In this document: one piece after another, positions 1-6,604 of the stretch
Numbering within the stretch: the first letter of the stretch is position 1
Layout of the letters: each line of letters starts with the position of its first letter
Assembly: GCA_964349045.1 (NCBI GenBank)
Contig: CAYGFI010000132.1
Location: 1 to 13,489 of the forward strand
From: JACJXF01 sp964349045
GTDB lineage: Bacteria; Bacteroidota; Bacteroidia; Bacteroidales; GCA-2748055
Length of the DNA stretch: 13,489 nucleotides
Direction of reading: 5' to 3'
Notes under the pieces: generated by a model
The model's input: only the letters and a program-made list of their open reading frames with translations
Database searches by the model: none
What the model was told of the DNA's origin: nothing
Position numbers and translations under genes: made by a program

Positions 1-94
1 TTTTAGCGGGATGATGGAACCTCCATGTTGTTGATTATTATACTATTGTGTTTGTGTATGCTAATACATGGAGGTTTCATCATAACAAAATTTA
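1..94. repeat. Hairpin repeat unit 1 (94-bp period)
   Basis: Long inverted repeat: the left arm at 11-28 pairs with the right arm at 66-83 over 18 positions. All are Watson-Crick except one G·T (G17 with T77). The loop spans 29-65 (37 nt). The linker after the right arm (ATAACAAAATTTATTTTAG, 82-100) joins it to the next unit. The window opens with TTTTAG, the end of that same linker, so the array probably extends upstream of base 1. No ORF is supported here. The hairpin is not followed by a T-tract on either strand, so it does not look like an ordinary terminator. Confidence 0.85.
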
Positions 95-174
95 TTTTAG
101 AGGGATGATGGAACCCATATGTATCTGATTTTGTTGTAATTGTGTTTGTGTTCGAAGTATATGTGGGTTTCATC
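95..174. repeat. Hairpin repeat unit 2
   Basis: Second tandem copy. The outer arm and loop match unit 1, but the inner arm differs: CCCATATGTA instead of CCTCCATGT. Positions 107-123 can still pair with 158-174 along 17 positions, using three G·T pairs (111/170, 118/163, 121/160). The loop is 124-157 and shares the ATTGTGTTTGTGT core with unit 1. All three G·T pairs become A·C mismatches on the opposite strand, so if the structure acts as RNA the plus strand would fold better. After 174 the similarity to the linker is lost. The unit lies 56 bases beyond the stop of the propeller lipoprotein gene. Confidence 0.82.
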
Positions 175-229
175 TATGATTTATAGTTGACAAATTTACA
201 TCTGATAAATGGAAGAAAAAAATTGTTAT

Positions 230-1135
230 CTATTCTTTCGAACTAACCTTAAATAAGCGCGCCGGATAAATGCTTCGTTCGGAGGTGATAAACACTTCTC
301 CGCGACAAGATACAGATATTGCTTCTGTCTGGGTTCCAAACCGGGCCGGAAAGCGAATCCGTGTAAAGGGTTTATCGGCCAGGTATCCTGAATATGAGGA
401 AGGAAATACTATTATAACCGGTTTGTACTTCATATATCCGATAAGATATAGTTTGCCCGAACAGGAATCAAAATCAGCGCCTGTGACAAGCATATTAACC
501 CTGGCAACAGACCTCACAGAAGGTGAATAGCTACCCGGTACTGCAGGGATCACATAAACTGAGGTAGTGAAATCAATCCAGTTTTTTGTAAAGAGGTAAA
601 TTGAATCATCTATGAGTGCAATGGCCTCGCAGTCATGCGAACTCCATGATGAACTTTTTGGATTAACCTGTTTTTCAGGTATGCTTAACCTGATTATATC
701 ACAAGGGATTTGAAGTATGCCGGTTATGTCCGTTTTCAGGATACGATATACAAAAATTGAATCGCGCGTACCGAAATTATCTCCTACATCGGCAATGTAT
801 ACGAAAAGACTGTCATCATCAAGGGATTCCCAGTCGTGGTTTACAGCGTTTTCAATTCTAAAATTACTGGAGGAATCCTTTTTACGGATACCAAAACTGT
901 AAATTAAATTTTCACCTCCACCGTCGTTGATGGTCCAAAATTTACTATCAAAATGACATAATCCCGAAGATTCTTTTAACTCTGGTCCAAGATGAAGTAT
1001 TGGTTTTATATTATATACACGAGGAGTGTCTGATGATATATATCCCGAAATTCGTGGGTTGCAGGAAGTCAGAAGAGTTAATACTCCAAACCAGATGCAG
1101 GATTGATTTTTAAAAAACCGAATTGAATAGATCAA
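230..1135 (-). CDS. Predicted beta-propeller lipoprotein
   Basis: A 301-residue predicted lipoprotein. The N-terminus has Arg/Lys residues, a hydrophobic stretch (about 13-24) and a lipobox-like LLTSC with Cys25. The rest carries regularly spaced acidic motifs typical of beta-propeller blades: ESSGL (55-59), WTINDGG (67-73), HDWESL (100-105), IADVGDN (114-120), HDCEAI (167-172), GADFD (219-223) and TQTEAI (268-273). This pattern recalls the SdiA-regulated and phytase-like esterase propeller families, but I cannot assign one. The start is TTG at 1135: the preceding phosphatase stop is in the same frame 12 bases upstream, and no ATG is available before the signal peptide. It is the last gene of the minus-strand set with alkaline phosphatase, so a periplasmic or surface role alongside that enzyme is plausible. 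The substrate is unknown. Confidence 0.75.
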   Translation of the reverse strand: MIYSIRFFKNQSCIWFGVLTLLTSCNPRISGYISSDTPRVYNIKPILHLGPELKESSGLCHFDSKFWTINDGGGENLIYSFGIRKKDSSSNFRIENAVNHDWESLDDDSLFVYIADVGDNFGTRDSIFVYRILKTDITGILQIPCDIIRLSIPEKQVNPKSSSWSSHDCEAIALIDDSIYLFTKNWIDFTTSVYVIPAVPGSYSPSVRSVARVNMLVTGADFDSCSGKLYLIGYMKYKPVIIVFPSSYSGYLADKPFTRIRFPARFGTQTEAISVSCRGEVFITSERSIYPARLFKVSSKE

Positions 1136-1147
1136 TATCTTTTGTTG

Positions 1148-2230
1148 TTATTGGAAACCAAACAATTCCAGAAACTTCCCAAAAAATGCCGTATTATCAT
1201 AAATACCAGTAAATTTCTCTGCACCTGGTCCAAATGCATAAACAGGAACCATTACCGCAGTATGGCCTTTTGTTGAGAAATTCAGAGTGGTTTGGCGCTT
1301 CTGTAAATCTCCATTGGTAATAGTAACACCACCTGTTTCATGATCGGCAGTTACTACCACGAGGGTATGCCCGTCTTTTTGGGCGAAATCAAGGACAATT
1401 CCAAGCGCCTTGTCAAAATCGAGAGTCTCGTCTATTAACCTTTCCTGGTGGTTGTCATGTCCTGCCCAGTCGATTTGTGAACCTTCTATCATCAGGAAAA
1501 AGCCTTTTGGATTCTGACTTAGGATATTAATGGCTTTTTGGGAGGATTGAGGCAACATGTCACCGCGGCCATTCAGCCTGAAAGGATTGTGACCCGGAGC
1601 AGTAAAGCCAGCCAGTTTCAGGGTGTTTGCTTTTAAAACACTTTCAAGAGTAGTATCAACCTGGTATCCACGTTCCCTAAGACTATCCAGCAGGTTTTGA
1701 CCATCTGCCCGGCGGTAGAAATGATTCAATCCTCCCCCGATAAAAACATCAATATCAGTTTTAAGAAATTCAAGAGCAATATCCTCATACAAATCCCGGT
1801 CCGGGACGTGCGCGATGAAAGAGGCCGGAGTTGCATGAGTAATTGCAGAAGTAGACACCAGTCCGGTTGCAAGACCATGTTCTTCGGCGATTTCCAGGAT
1901 GGATTTGAATTTATTTCCAAGTGTATCCTGACCGATAACACCATTTCTTGTTTTCTTTCCCGATGATAATGCTGTACCTCCCGCGGCAGAGTCGGTAATA
2001 TAATCAGTAAGTGAATATGTTTTAGATAATCCTGTATGTGAGCAACGTTCAAAGTTTAAAGGTTCTGGTGAAACAGACATTGCTGCATACACTGCAGATA
2101 GTCCCATTCCATCTCCTATCATAAAAATAATATTTCTGACATCCGGAGTTTTAATTTCTGGCGCCGGTTGGCAGGAAATCAAACCTATAACAGCAAAAAA
2201 CAAAAACGATACAATGCTTATCTTCTTCAT
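1148..2230 (-). CDS. Alkaline phosphatase, lipoprotein
   Basis: A phosphomonoesterase of the alkaline phosphatase superfamily, 360 residues. It is shorter than the E. coli enzyme, as is common for Bacteroidota forms. The N-terminus is a lipoprotein signal with hydrophobic residues 5-19 and Cys20 (GLISC), so it should be anchored facing the periplasm or cell surface. Expected metal and catalytic motifs are present: MIGDGMG (37-43, Asp40), TDSAAGGTAL with candidate nucleophile Ser81, THATPA (131-136), MIEGSQIDWAGHDN (247-260), TADHETGG (294-301) and KGHTAVMVPVYAFGPGA with His323. It starts 10 bases after the stop of the small membrane protein and ends 12 bases before the propeller lipoprotein, indicating one transcription unit. 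It probably releases phosphate from organic esters. No Pho box could be recognised. Confidence 0.93.
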   Translation of the reverse strand: MKKISIVSFLFFAVIGLISCQPAPEIKTPDVRNIIFMIGDGMGLSAVYAAMSVSPEPLNFERCSHTGLSKTYSLTDYITDSAAGGTALSSGKKTRNGVIGQDTLGNKFKSILEIAEEHGLATGLVSTSAITHATPASFIAHVPDRDLYEDIALEFLKTDIDVFIGGGLNHFYRRADGQNLLDSLRERGYQVDTTLESVLKANTLKLAGFTAPGHNPFRLNGRGDMLPQSSQKAINILSQNPKGFFLMIEGSQIDWAGHDNHQERLIDETLDFDKALGIVLDFAQKDGHTLVVVTADHETGGVTITNGDLQKRQTTLNFSTKGHTAVMVPVYAFGPGAEKFTGIYDNTAFFGKFLELFGFQ

Positions 2231-2240
2231 ATTAAATGAT

Positions 2241-2486
2241 TTATTTATTTTTTTTAGTTAAAATCCCCGACGCAATCCAATAGAATCCTCTCAAAATCAA
2301 CAAAATAAAATAAAAGACTAAGCTCAGAATGAATACTATGTGGATTTGAGTAAAAAGCTCTTTCCATGAAGTTTTAAAAATAATGATGCTAACTATATTG
2401 AATGTTAAAGCAGCAATAAAACAGAGTGAAATTATAATAAGTTCATTTCTCTTTGTTTCGGGGGAGATTGTTGTGGGTTTCATCAT
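2241..2486 (-). CDS. Small two-helix membrane protein
   Basis: About 81 residues starting at the paired ATGATG (2486/2483). The sequence shows a short polar N-terminus, a first hydrophobic helix (about 16-37), a polar segment (KTSWKELFTQ, 38-47) and a second helix (about 48-74), ending in TKKNK. It resembles small Bacteroidota membrane proteins of unknown function, and no family name is offered. The frame stays open upstream to an ATG at 2576, but that extension consists entirely of the hairpin repeat and is unlikely to be coding. The chosen start itself lies in the right arm of a partial repeat, so the first five codons (MMKPT) are repeat-derived. It sits 10 bases ahead of the alkaline phosphatase start and is probably the first gene of that operon. 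Confidence 0.65.
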   Translation of the reverse strand: MMKPTTISPETKRNELIIISLCFIAALTFNIVSIIIFKTSWKELFTQIHIVFILSLVFYFILLILRGFYWIASGILTKKNK

Positions 2487-2503
2487 AACAAAATTTATTT
2501 TAG
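2472..2503. repeat. Partial hairpin repeat: right arm plus linker
   Basis: TGTGGGTTTCATC followed by the conserved linker ATAACAAAATTTATTTTAG. It matches the right end of unit 2 plus the unit 1 linker, and joins directly to the left arm of unit 3. The left arm and loop of this copy are missing or unrecognisable because the region is occupied by the start of the small membrane protein gene. Confidence 0.8.
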
Positions 2504-2577
2504 TGGGATGATGGAACCCCCATGTTGCTGATTTTGTTATCATTGTGTTTGCGTTTGCAAAACATGGGGATTTCATC
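2504..2577. repeat. Hairpin repeat unit 3
   Basis: Third recognisable copy. Positions 2510-2526 face 2561-2577 over 17 positions, with one C/A mismatch (2517/2570) and one G·T (2514/2573). The G·T falls at the same stem position in all three copies. The inner arm is CCCCATGTT/AACATGGGG, again different from the other copies but complementary. The 34-nt loop (2527-2560) shares CTGATTTTGTT and ATTGTGTTTG with unit 2. It lies between the oxidoreductase gene (3' end at 2646) and the small membrane protein start. Confidence 0.83.
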
Positions 2578-2645
2578 GGATACGATATTTTGAACAGAAC
2601 TTATTAAGTACGATTTTCCAGATTTAAAAGGTCTGATTTAAAAAC

Positions 2646-3902
2646 TTAAAGTGAAAGGTTGGAAGGCCAGTTTACAACCCGATTCTTCTGAATGGCTTCA
2701 TAACCCATCAAAGAAGCTACTGTAGCATAGAAACCCTGACGGAGCAGTTCAGGGACAAAGCGATTTTCACGAACCATTGAAACAAAAGCCTCCATTTCCA
2801 TTTTGGTGCCATCGGATTCGAGTACCTCGTTCCAGATATATTCTCCTTTACTTTTCACAGCCGTATCGGGAATCCAGCTTGCACCTCCAATTGGAATCAC
2901 ATCGAATATTTTATTTTCAATCTGGTTAATAAGCTGAAGAATTCCCGGCGCAGGAGGTGGTATTTCCTGCCACATTTTTCCTCCTTCAAGTTCCATGGTA
3001 CCTTTTGGACCCATAATTTGCTCTTCGAGCCCGTAATGCTGGTTACTGTTTACGGAATCGTAAACCAAATGAGTTCCGCCCGGATATTTGTAAACCAGGC
3101 TTACATTATCCTCCACTTCCCTCCCATCCTTCCAGTAATTAGTACTGCCAGAACCCCAGACGTATTGTGGAACCTCACCTAAAATCTGGTTTGTAACCTG
3201 CACCTGGTGTGATGTAAGTTCTGTCAGTATACCACAGGAATAATCTCTGTACAACCGCCAGTTAATTTTCCTTTCCAGCTCGGGAGAGGGAACCGGCCGG
3301 CGCCAGTCATTGTTCCTGTGCCAGTATGCTCTCATATGAGTAACTGGTCCTATTTTACCATCCATAATAAGCTGAATAGCTCTCTGGTACTTAACATTAA
3401 ACATACGTTGATGACCTATCAACAGAATTTTGCCGGTTTTTTGCTGAGCCCTGACCATGTTATCTGAATCCCCGATTGTAAGAGCCATGCTTTTTTCGCA
3501 AAAAACATGAACACCTGCATTCAAAGCATCGAGGGTGATATGAGCATGTTCATATAGCGGAGTGGCAATTATAACGGCATCCAGTTGCTCTTTTTCAAGC
3601 ATTTCCCGATGATTTGTATAAGCTTTCGCCAGTTTGCCGGCAATTGCAATTCCAGCCTCCAGGTTGGGAGGGTAATTATCGCATACGCAGCTCATTTCGC
3701 ATTCCGGAATTTCTTTAAGATAAAGTTGCAAAAGATTTCCCCGGGATCCGGAACCGATAATTCCCAGCTTAATTCTTCTACCCGGATTCTGAGCATGCAA
3801 ATCCCGTAACCAGGGCATCTGAGAAAGAAGCAATGTGGAACCTGCTAAAAGAGAAAATGCTTTCAGAAAGTCCCTGCGTGAATTATTATTCAGATTTTTC
3901 AT
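2646..3902 (-). CDS. Tat-exported Gfo/Idh/MocA family oxidoreductase
   Basis: A 418-residue NAD(P)-dependent oxidoreductase of the glucose-fructose oxidoreductase/inositol dehydrogenase/MocA family. The N-terminus has a twin-arginine signal (SRRDFLK, 8-14) and a hydrophobic stretch (15-30), so it is probably exported folded with its nucleotide bound, as known for Gfo. The Rossmann motif is GIIGSGSRG (47-55). The usual EKP motif appears as EKSMAL (136-141), and ELTSHQVQ (228-235) supplies the likely catalytic His232. The C-terminal half has the alpha/beta fold typical of the family, and length is normal for the exported subgroup, which also includes GH109-type enzymes. It starts three bases after the apbE-like stop, so the two are almost certainly cotranscribed. 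The likely substrate is a sugar or glycoside, specificity unknown. Weak Ser in EKS is common in this subgroup. Confidence 0.88.
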   Translation of the reverse strand: MKNLNNNSRRDFLKAFSLLAGSTLLLSQMPWLRDLHAQNPGRRIKLGIIGSGSRGNLLQLYLKEIPECEMSCVCDNYPPNLEAGIAIAGKLAKAYTNHREMLEKEQLDAVIIATPLYEHAHITLDALNAGVHVFCEKSMALTIGDSDNMVRAQQKTGKILLIGHQRMFNVKYQRAIQLIMDGKIGPVTHMRAYWHRNNDWRRPVPSPELERKINWRLYRDYSCGILTELTSHQVQVTNQILGEVPQYVWGSGSTNYWKDGREVEDNVSLVYKYPGGTHLVYDSVNSNQHYGLEEQIMGPKGTMELEGGKMWQEIPPPAPGILQLINQIENKIFDVIPIGGASWIPDTAVKSKGEYIWNEVLESDGTKMEMEAFVSMVRENRFVPELLRQGFYATVASLMGYEAIQKNRVVNWPSNLSL

Positions 3903-3905
3903 GAT

Positions 3906-4805
3906 TTATGATAAAAGTATTTCCTTAATTACCGGAGTTTTACTTTTTGCTGCATAGGAAATCCTGACAGCTTCAAATCCGCTAAAATTTTTCAGAATTT
4001 GTATTTGTTCTTTCTCTCCTGCAATAAACAGCGCTGTAGAAAGTATCTCAGCCTGGAAAGTAGAAGGTCCTGAAACACATATAATTCCGGGATTACTTTC
4101 ATATACCCCGGTAAACGGGTTTATTATATGACCCTGATGATATTTGTTCATGTTAGCCGGTGTATTTCCAGAAACAGATAAAGAATTGTTTTTCAAATGA
4201 AACACAAATAAACTTTCCTGAGAATAAATATCCGGTATGCTTACTTTCCATCCTTCACCGAAAGGATGATTTCCCAAACCTAATACAGAACTCTCCCCAA
4301 AACTAATAAAAGCCTGAAGAATATTATGATCTAAAAGCACTTTTTTTACTTTCTCGAGAGCAAAACCTTTTCCAAATCCTCCTGAATCGATTGAAATCCC
4401 TTGTTCAGCAAATCGAACGGTCTTTTCCTCATTATTTAAAATTATCTCATTCATTCCGGATGAGAAAGGCGTTATCTGTTTATTTTCTAAAGGAGTTCCG
4501 TTTCCTGATCCATTTAATTTACTTATGCTTACATCAAAAAAACCAAGGGTGGACAAATGCATCATTTTGAGATCATACATCAATCCAAATAACTCGTCAT
4601 CAGCGTAAAATGGGGATTTGAATGCGGATTCATTTAACTTAGACAAAGTTGATGAGCGAACATAGTTACTTAGCAACTCTTCCAACCTGAAGATTTCCTT
4701 ACTAACGAGAGTGAAAATGAAATCACCGGCATTTTCGTCTATTCCCGGGAGAACCATATCAAAGCGGGTTCCCATAGCGAATAGGTTTCGATAGATGGTT
4801 GGCAT
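3906..4805 (-). CDS. apbE: ApbE-like FAD:protein FMN transferase, no signal peptide
   Basis: About 299 residues starting at ATG 4805. Family known function: transfer of FMN from FAD to a Thr/Ser of flavoproteins, Mg-dependent, usually periplasmic. Recognisable motifs are AMGTRFDMVL (10-19), SNYVRSSTLSKLN (46-58), FFDVSISKL (89-97), DSGGFGKGFALEKV (140-153), HIINPFTG (226-233) and AEILSTALF (252-260). The usual Ala-Asp of the last motif is Ala-Glu here, and the glycine pair in the 168-177 region reads FGESS. There is no signal peptide or lipobox, unlike typical ApbE. The frame is open upstream to 4871, but that extension encodes the GACAATTT octamer repeat and is unlikely to be translated. It lies directly ahead of the Tat oxidoreductase, and no flavinylation acceptor is visible nearby. 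Activity as FMN transferase is likely but unproven. Confidence 0.83.
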   Translation of the reverse strand: MPTIYRNLFAMGTRFDMVLPGIDENAGDFIFTLVSKEIFRLEELLSNYVRSSTLSKLNESAFKSPFYADDELFGLMYDLKMMHLSTLGFFDVSISKLNGSGNGTPLENKQITPFSSGMNEIILNNEEKTVRFAEQGISIDSGGFGKGFALEKVKKVLLDHNILQAFISFGESSVLGLGNHPFGEGWKVSIPDIYSQESLFVFHLKNNSLSVSGNTPANMNKYHQGHIINPFTGVYESNPGIICVSGPSTFQAEILSTALFIAGEKEQIQILKNFSGFEAVRISYAAKSKTPVIKEILLS

Positions 4806-4819
4806 GAATAAGTTTTTTG

Positions 4820-4827
4820 CAAAGTTA
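4820..4827 (-). promoter_or_regulatory. Candidate -7 box upstream of apbE-like gene
   Basis: Minus-strand TAACTTTG matches the Bacteroidota -7 consensus TAnnTTTG exactly. It lies 14 bases before the ATG at 4805, which would give a very short leader. The only TTG upstream (4853-4855) is spaced 25 bases away, longer than the usual 17-19, so this is tentative. Confidence 0.35.
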
Positions 4828-4850
4828 TTATTATTTGAATTCGATAATTC

Positions 4851-4880
4851 GACAATTTGACAATTTGACAATTTGAAAAT
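4851..4880. repeat. Octamer tandem repeat (GACAATTT)
   Basis: Three consecutive GACAATTT units (4851-4874) followed by a degenerate GAAAAT copy. It lies just upstream of the apbE-like gene and creates an artificial in-frame extension of it. The same unit recurs after galK at 12601-12634. Confidence 0.85.
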
Positions 4881-5002
4881 AGGAATCTTTAAAATTTTTG
4901 ATGATCCTCGTGATGCGTAGCGAAAAAAGTGAGAATTTGATTATTGCAATTCAGCCAGACATGTTTTGAAAATCAGAAGACCTGTTATTATTGAATTATA
5001 CC

Positions 5003-5010
5003 TATTTTTG
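5003..5010 (+). promoter_or_regulatory. Candidate -7 box for cytosolic Gfo/Idh gene
   Basis: TATTTTTG fits TAnnTTTG, 38 bases before the ATG at 5049. No well-placed -33 TTG was found. A start of transcription a few bases downstream would leave almost no leader for the TTG codon at 5019 and favours ATG 5049 as the true start. Confidence 0.4.
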
Positions 5011-5048
5011 ATACAAGATTGAAATCAGATATTAAGCACGTCATCAGA

Positions 5049-6098
5049 ATGAGAAAAACAATCAAAACAGGAATTGCCTCTTTTGGCATGTCGGGTATGG
5101 TGTTTCATGCACCTCTGCTTCATACAAATCCCGGATTTGAAATCACTGCCATTGTTGAGCGAAATAAAGATCTGAGCAGGGAGCGATATGGTTATTCTCA
5201 CTTAGTGAGATCGTTTGAAGAACTATTGCAGGATGCGGTAATTGAACTTATCATTGTTAACACTCCTGATTACCTTCATTATGAACAAACAAAACAAGCT
5301 ATTGAGGCCGGAAAACACGTGGTTGTTGAAAAGCCATTTACACAAACCTATGAAGAAGGGCTTGAGTTAATTGCCCTGGCTAAAAGTAAAGGCCTTGTTT
5401 TGTCGGTATTTCAAAACCGCCGGTGGGATGGGGATTTCCTGACCGTACAGAAAGTAATCAACGATAAAATGCTTGGAAGGCTTGTTACATTTGAATCTCA
5501 TTTCGATCGTTATCGCAATTTCATTCAGGATAATACATGGAAAGAAGAATCCTCATCAGGAACCGGCATTATATATAATCTGGGATCGCATTTAATCGAC
5601 CAGGTTATTGTTCTTTTTGGCAAACCAGCGGCCATAAACGCTGATATCCGTACCTTACGCACTGACGGACAGGTAGATGATTATTTTGATATCCGTCTGC
5701 ATTATGCCGAAAACCTAAGCATTTCAGTTGGAGGAAGTATGCTGGTAAAAGAGCCTGGCCCACGATATATTGTTCATGGTACGGAAGGTTCCTTTTTGAA
5801 ATGGGGAACTGATCCTCAGGAGCAGGATTTAAAAGAGGGGAAATTACCCGGGCAAGCCGTTTGGGGAAAAGAAAATGAAGAAGATTGGGGCCTTTTAAAT
5901 ACCACCGAAAAAGGTAAAAAATTCAGAGGTGAAATCGAAACTATTCCAGGAAATTACCCGGCGTTTTATGAGCGCCTGTATAAGGCTATCCGGGAGGGGA
6001 CTGAAGTTCCAGTGAAGGCTGAAGAGGCTGCACTTGGGATCAGAATTATTAATGCTGCTTTTCTGAGTATGAGGGAGGGTAAAGTTATAAAGTTATAA
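5049..6098 (+). CDS. Cytosolic Gfo/Idh/MocA family oxidoreductase
   Basis: A 349-residue NAD(P)-dependent dehydrogenase without a signal peptide. The Rossmann loop is GIASFGMSG (8-16), followed by NTPDYLH (71-77), the EKP motif as VEKPF (93-97), QNRRWDGDF (122-130) and YNLGSHLIDQ (176-185). The pattern is closest to the YdgJ/IolW-like scyllo-inositol dehydrogenase (NADP) branch. In that branch the Asp before LGSH is usual, and here it is Asn. ATG 5049 is preferred over an in-frame TTG at 5019 because the dinucleotide fold then begins at the usual distance from the N-terminus and the candidate promoter fits. It is divergent from the apbE-like/Tat-oxidoreductase pair. The substrate is probably a polyol, inositol or sugar derivative, which the sequence does not fix. 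The last codons run into an AAAGTTAT repeat. Confidence 0.88.
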   Translation: MRKTIKTGIASFGMSGMVFHAPLLHTNPGFEITAIVERNKDLSRERYGYSHLVRSFEELLQDAVIELIIVNTPDYLHYEQTKQAIEAGKHVVVEKPFTQTYEEGLELIALAKSKGLVLSVFQNRRWDGDFLTVQKVINDKMLGRLVTFESHFDRYRNFIQDNTWKEESSSGTGIIYNLGSHLIDQVIVLFGKPAAINADIRTLRTDGQVDDYFDIRLHYAENLSISVGGSMLVKEPGPRYIVHGTEGSFLKWGTDPQEQDLKEGKLPGQAVWGKENEEDWGLLNTTEKGKKFRGEIETIPGNYPAFYERLYKAIREGTEVPVKAEEAALGIRIINAAFLSMREGKVIKL

Positions 6099-6113
6099 AG
6101 TTTGTAAAGTTAA
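6081..6113. repeat. AAAGTTAT short tandem repeat over a stop codon
   Basis: AAAGTTAT twice, then AAAGTTTGT and AAAGTTA. The repeat covers the last codons and stop of the upstream oxidoreductase (…KVIKL-stop) and continues into the spacer. Confidence 0.75.
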
Positions 6114-6114
6114 G

Positions 6115-6161
6115 TTCAGCCTGAAAGGCTGAGATAACAATGCCTGGGACATCGTCCCGGG
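6115..6161. repeat. REP-like double hairpin
   Basis: Two compact stem-loops 10 bases apart. The first pairs 6116-6122 (TCAGCCT) with 6126-6132 (AGGCTGA) around a GAA loop. The second pairs 6143-6150 (CCTGGGAC) with 6154-6161 (GTCCCGGG) around an ATC loop, with one G·T pair. This arrangement resembles the intergenic palindrome pairs common in Bacteroidota genomes, of the kind associated elsewhere with RAYT transposases. No transposase is in the window. It lies between two same-direction genes and has no T-tract. Confidence 0.7.
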
Positions 6162-6227
6162 AAATTGAGAGATAAATTCATAGAAAAAACACCGTAAAAC
6201 AAAACAAACATTTGTAAACCCGATTGA

Positions 6228-6566
6228 ATGGAACCCGGCAATTTATTAATTAATTGGCAATCAATAGTTCATTTTTTCCTGCACCTGGTATTTCCATTTT
6301 TCGTTGCCTGGATTTTCTACAGAAATAATTGGATGAAAGCAGGTTTGATAATGGTTTTGACCATCCTTGTTGATCTGGATCATCTACTGGCCAGTCCAAT
6401 ATTTGATCCGCAACGATGCAGCATCAATTTTCATCCCCTTCATAGTTATTGGGCAATAGGATTTTATATGGCAGGACTTTTTTATCAAAAAACACGATGG
6501 ATTGCCATCGGGTTGGTTTTGCACATGGCTACAGACTTATTGGATTGTTTATGGGCATTAAAATAA
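6228..6566 (+). CDS. DUF6122-like membrane protein
   Basis: A 112-residue integral membrane protein with about three to four hydrophobic segments (roughly 12-31, 36-50, 73-86, 91-109). Conserved polar positions sit at the helix ends: His15 and His19, the VDLDHLLA block (48-55), DPQRCSINFHPLHS (60-73), HMATDLLDC (99-107). The pattern matches the DUF6122 type found in Bacteroidota, from memory rather than a search. The His/Asp pattern resembles that of the YdjM-like membrane metal-dependent hydrolases, so metal binding is possible. No biochemical role is known to me. It follows the oxidoreductase by 129 bases that include the REP-like element and is convergent with the DUF1080 gene 38 bases away, with no clear terminator between them. 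Confidence 0.75.
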   Translation: MEPGNLLINWQSIVHFFLHLVFPFFVAWIFYRNNWMKAGLIMVLTILVDLDHLLASPIFDPQRCSINFHPLHSYWAIGFYMAGLFYQKTRWIAIGLVLHMATDLLDCLWALK

Positions 6567-6604
6567 TCAGTGCCTTGCATCTGTATTACCTGAATAGCCA
6601 GGAG

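Noticed and set aside
107..174. Hairpin unit 2 as the Rho-independent terminator of the propeller lipoprotein gene
   Set aside because: On the transcribed strand its three G·T pairs become A·C mismatches, and no run of U follows.
1..180. Integron attC array or CRISPR array
   Set aside because: Units have a regular 94-bp period, but there is no GTTRRRY/RYYYAAC core pair at both ends, no integrase, and the loops are conserved rather than variable spacers.
2487..2576. N-terminal 30-residue extension of the small membrane protein
   Set aside because: It is the translation of hairpin unit 3 and its linker, with no protein-like features.
4806..4871. N-terminal extension of the ApbE-like protein from 4871
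   Set aside because: It encodes the GACAATTT repeat and an Asn run; family homology begins after the ATG at 4805.
5019..5048. TTG start for the cytosolic Gfo/Idh gene
   Set aside because: The ATG at 5049 puts the dinucleotide fold at the usual distance from the N-terminus and fits the -7 box at 5003-5010 better.
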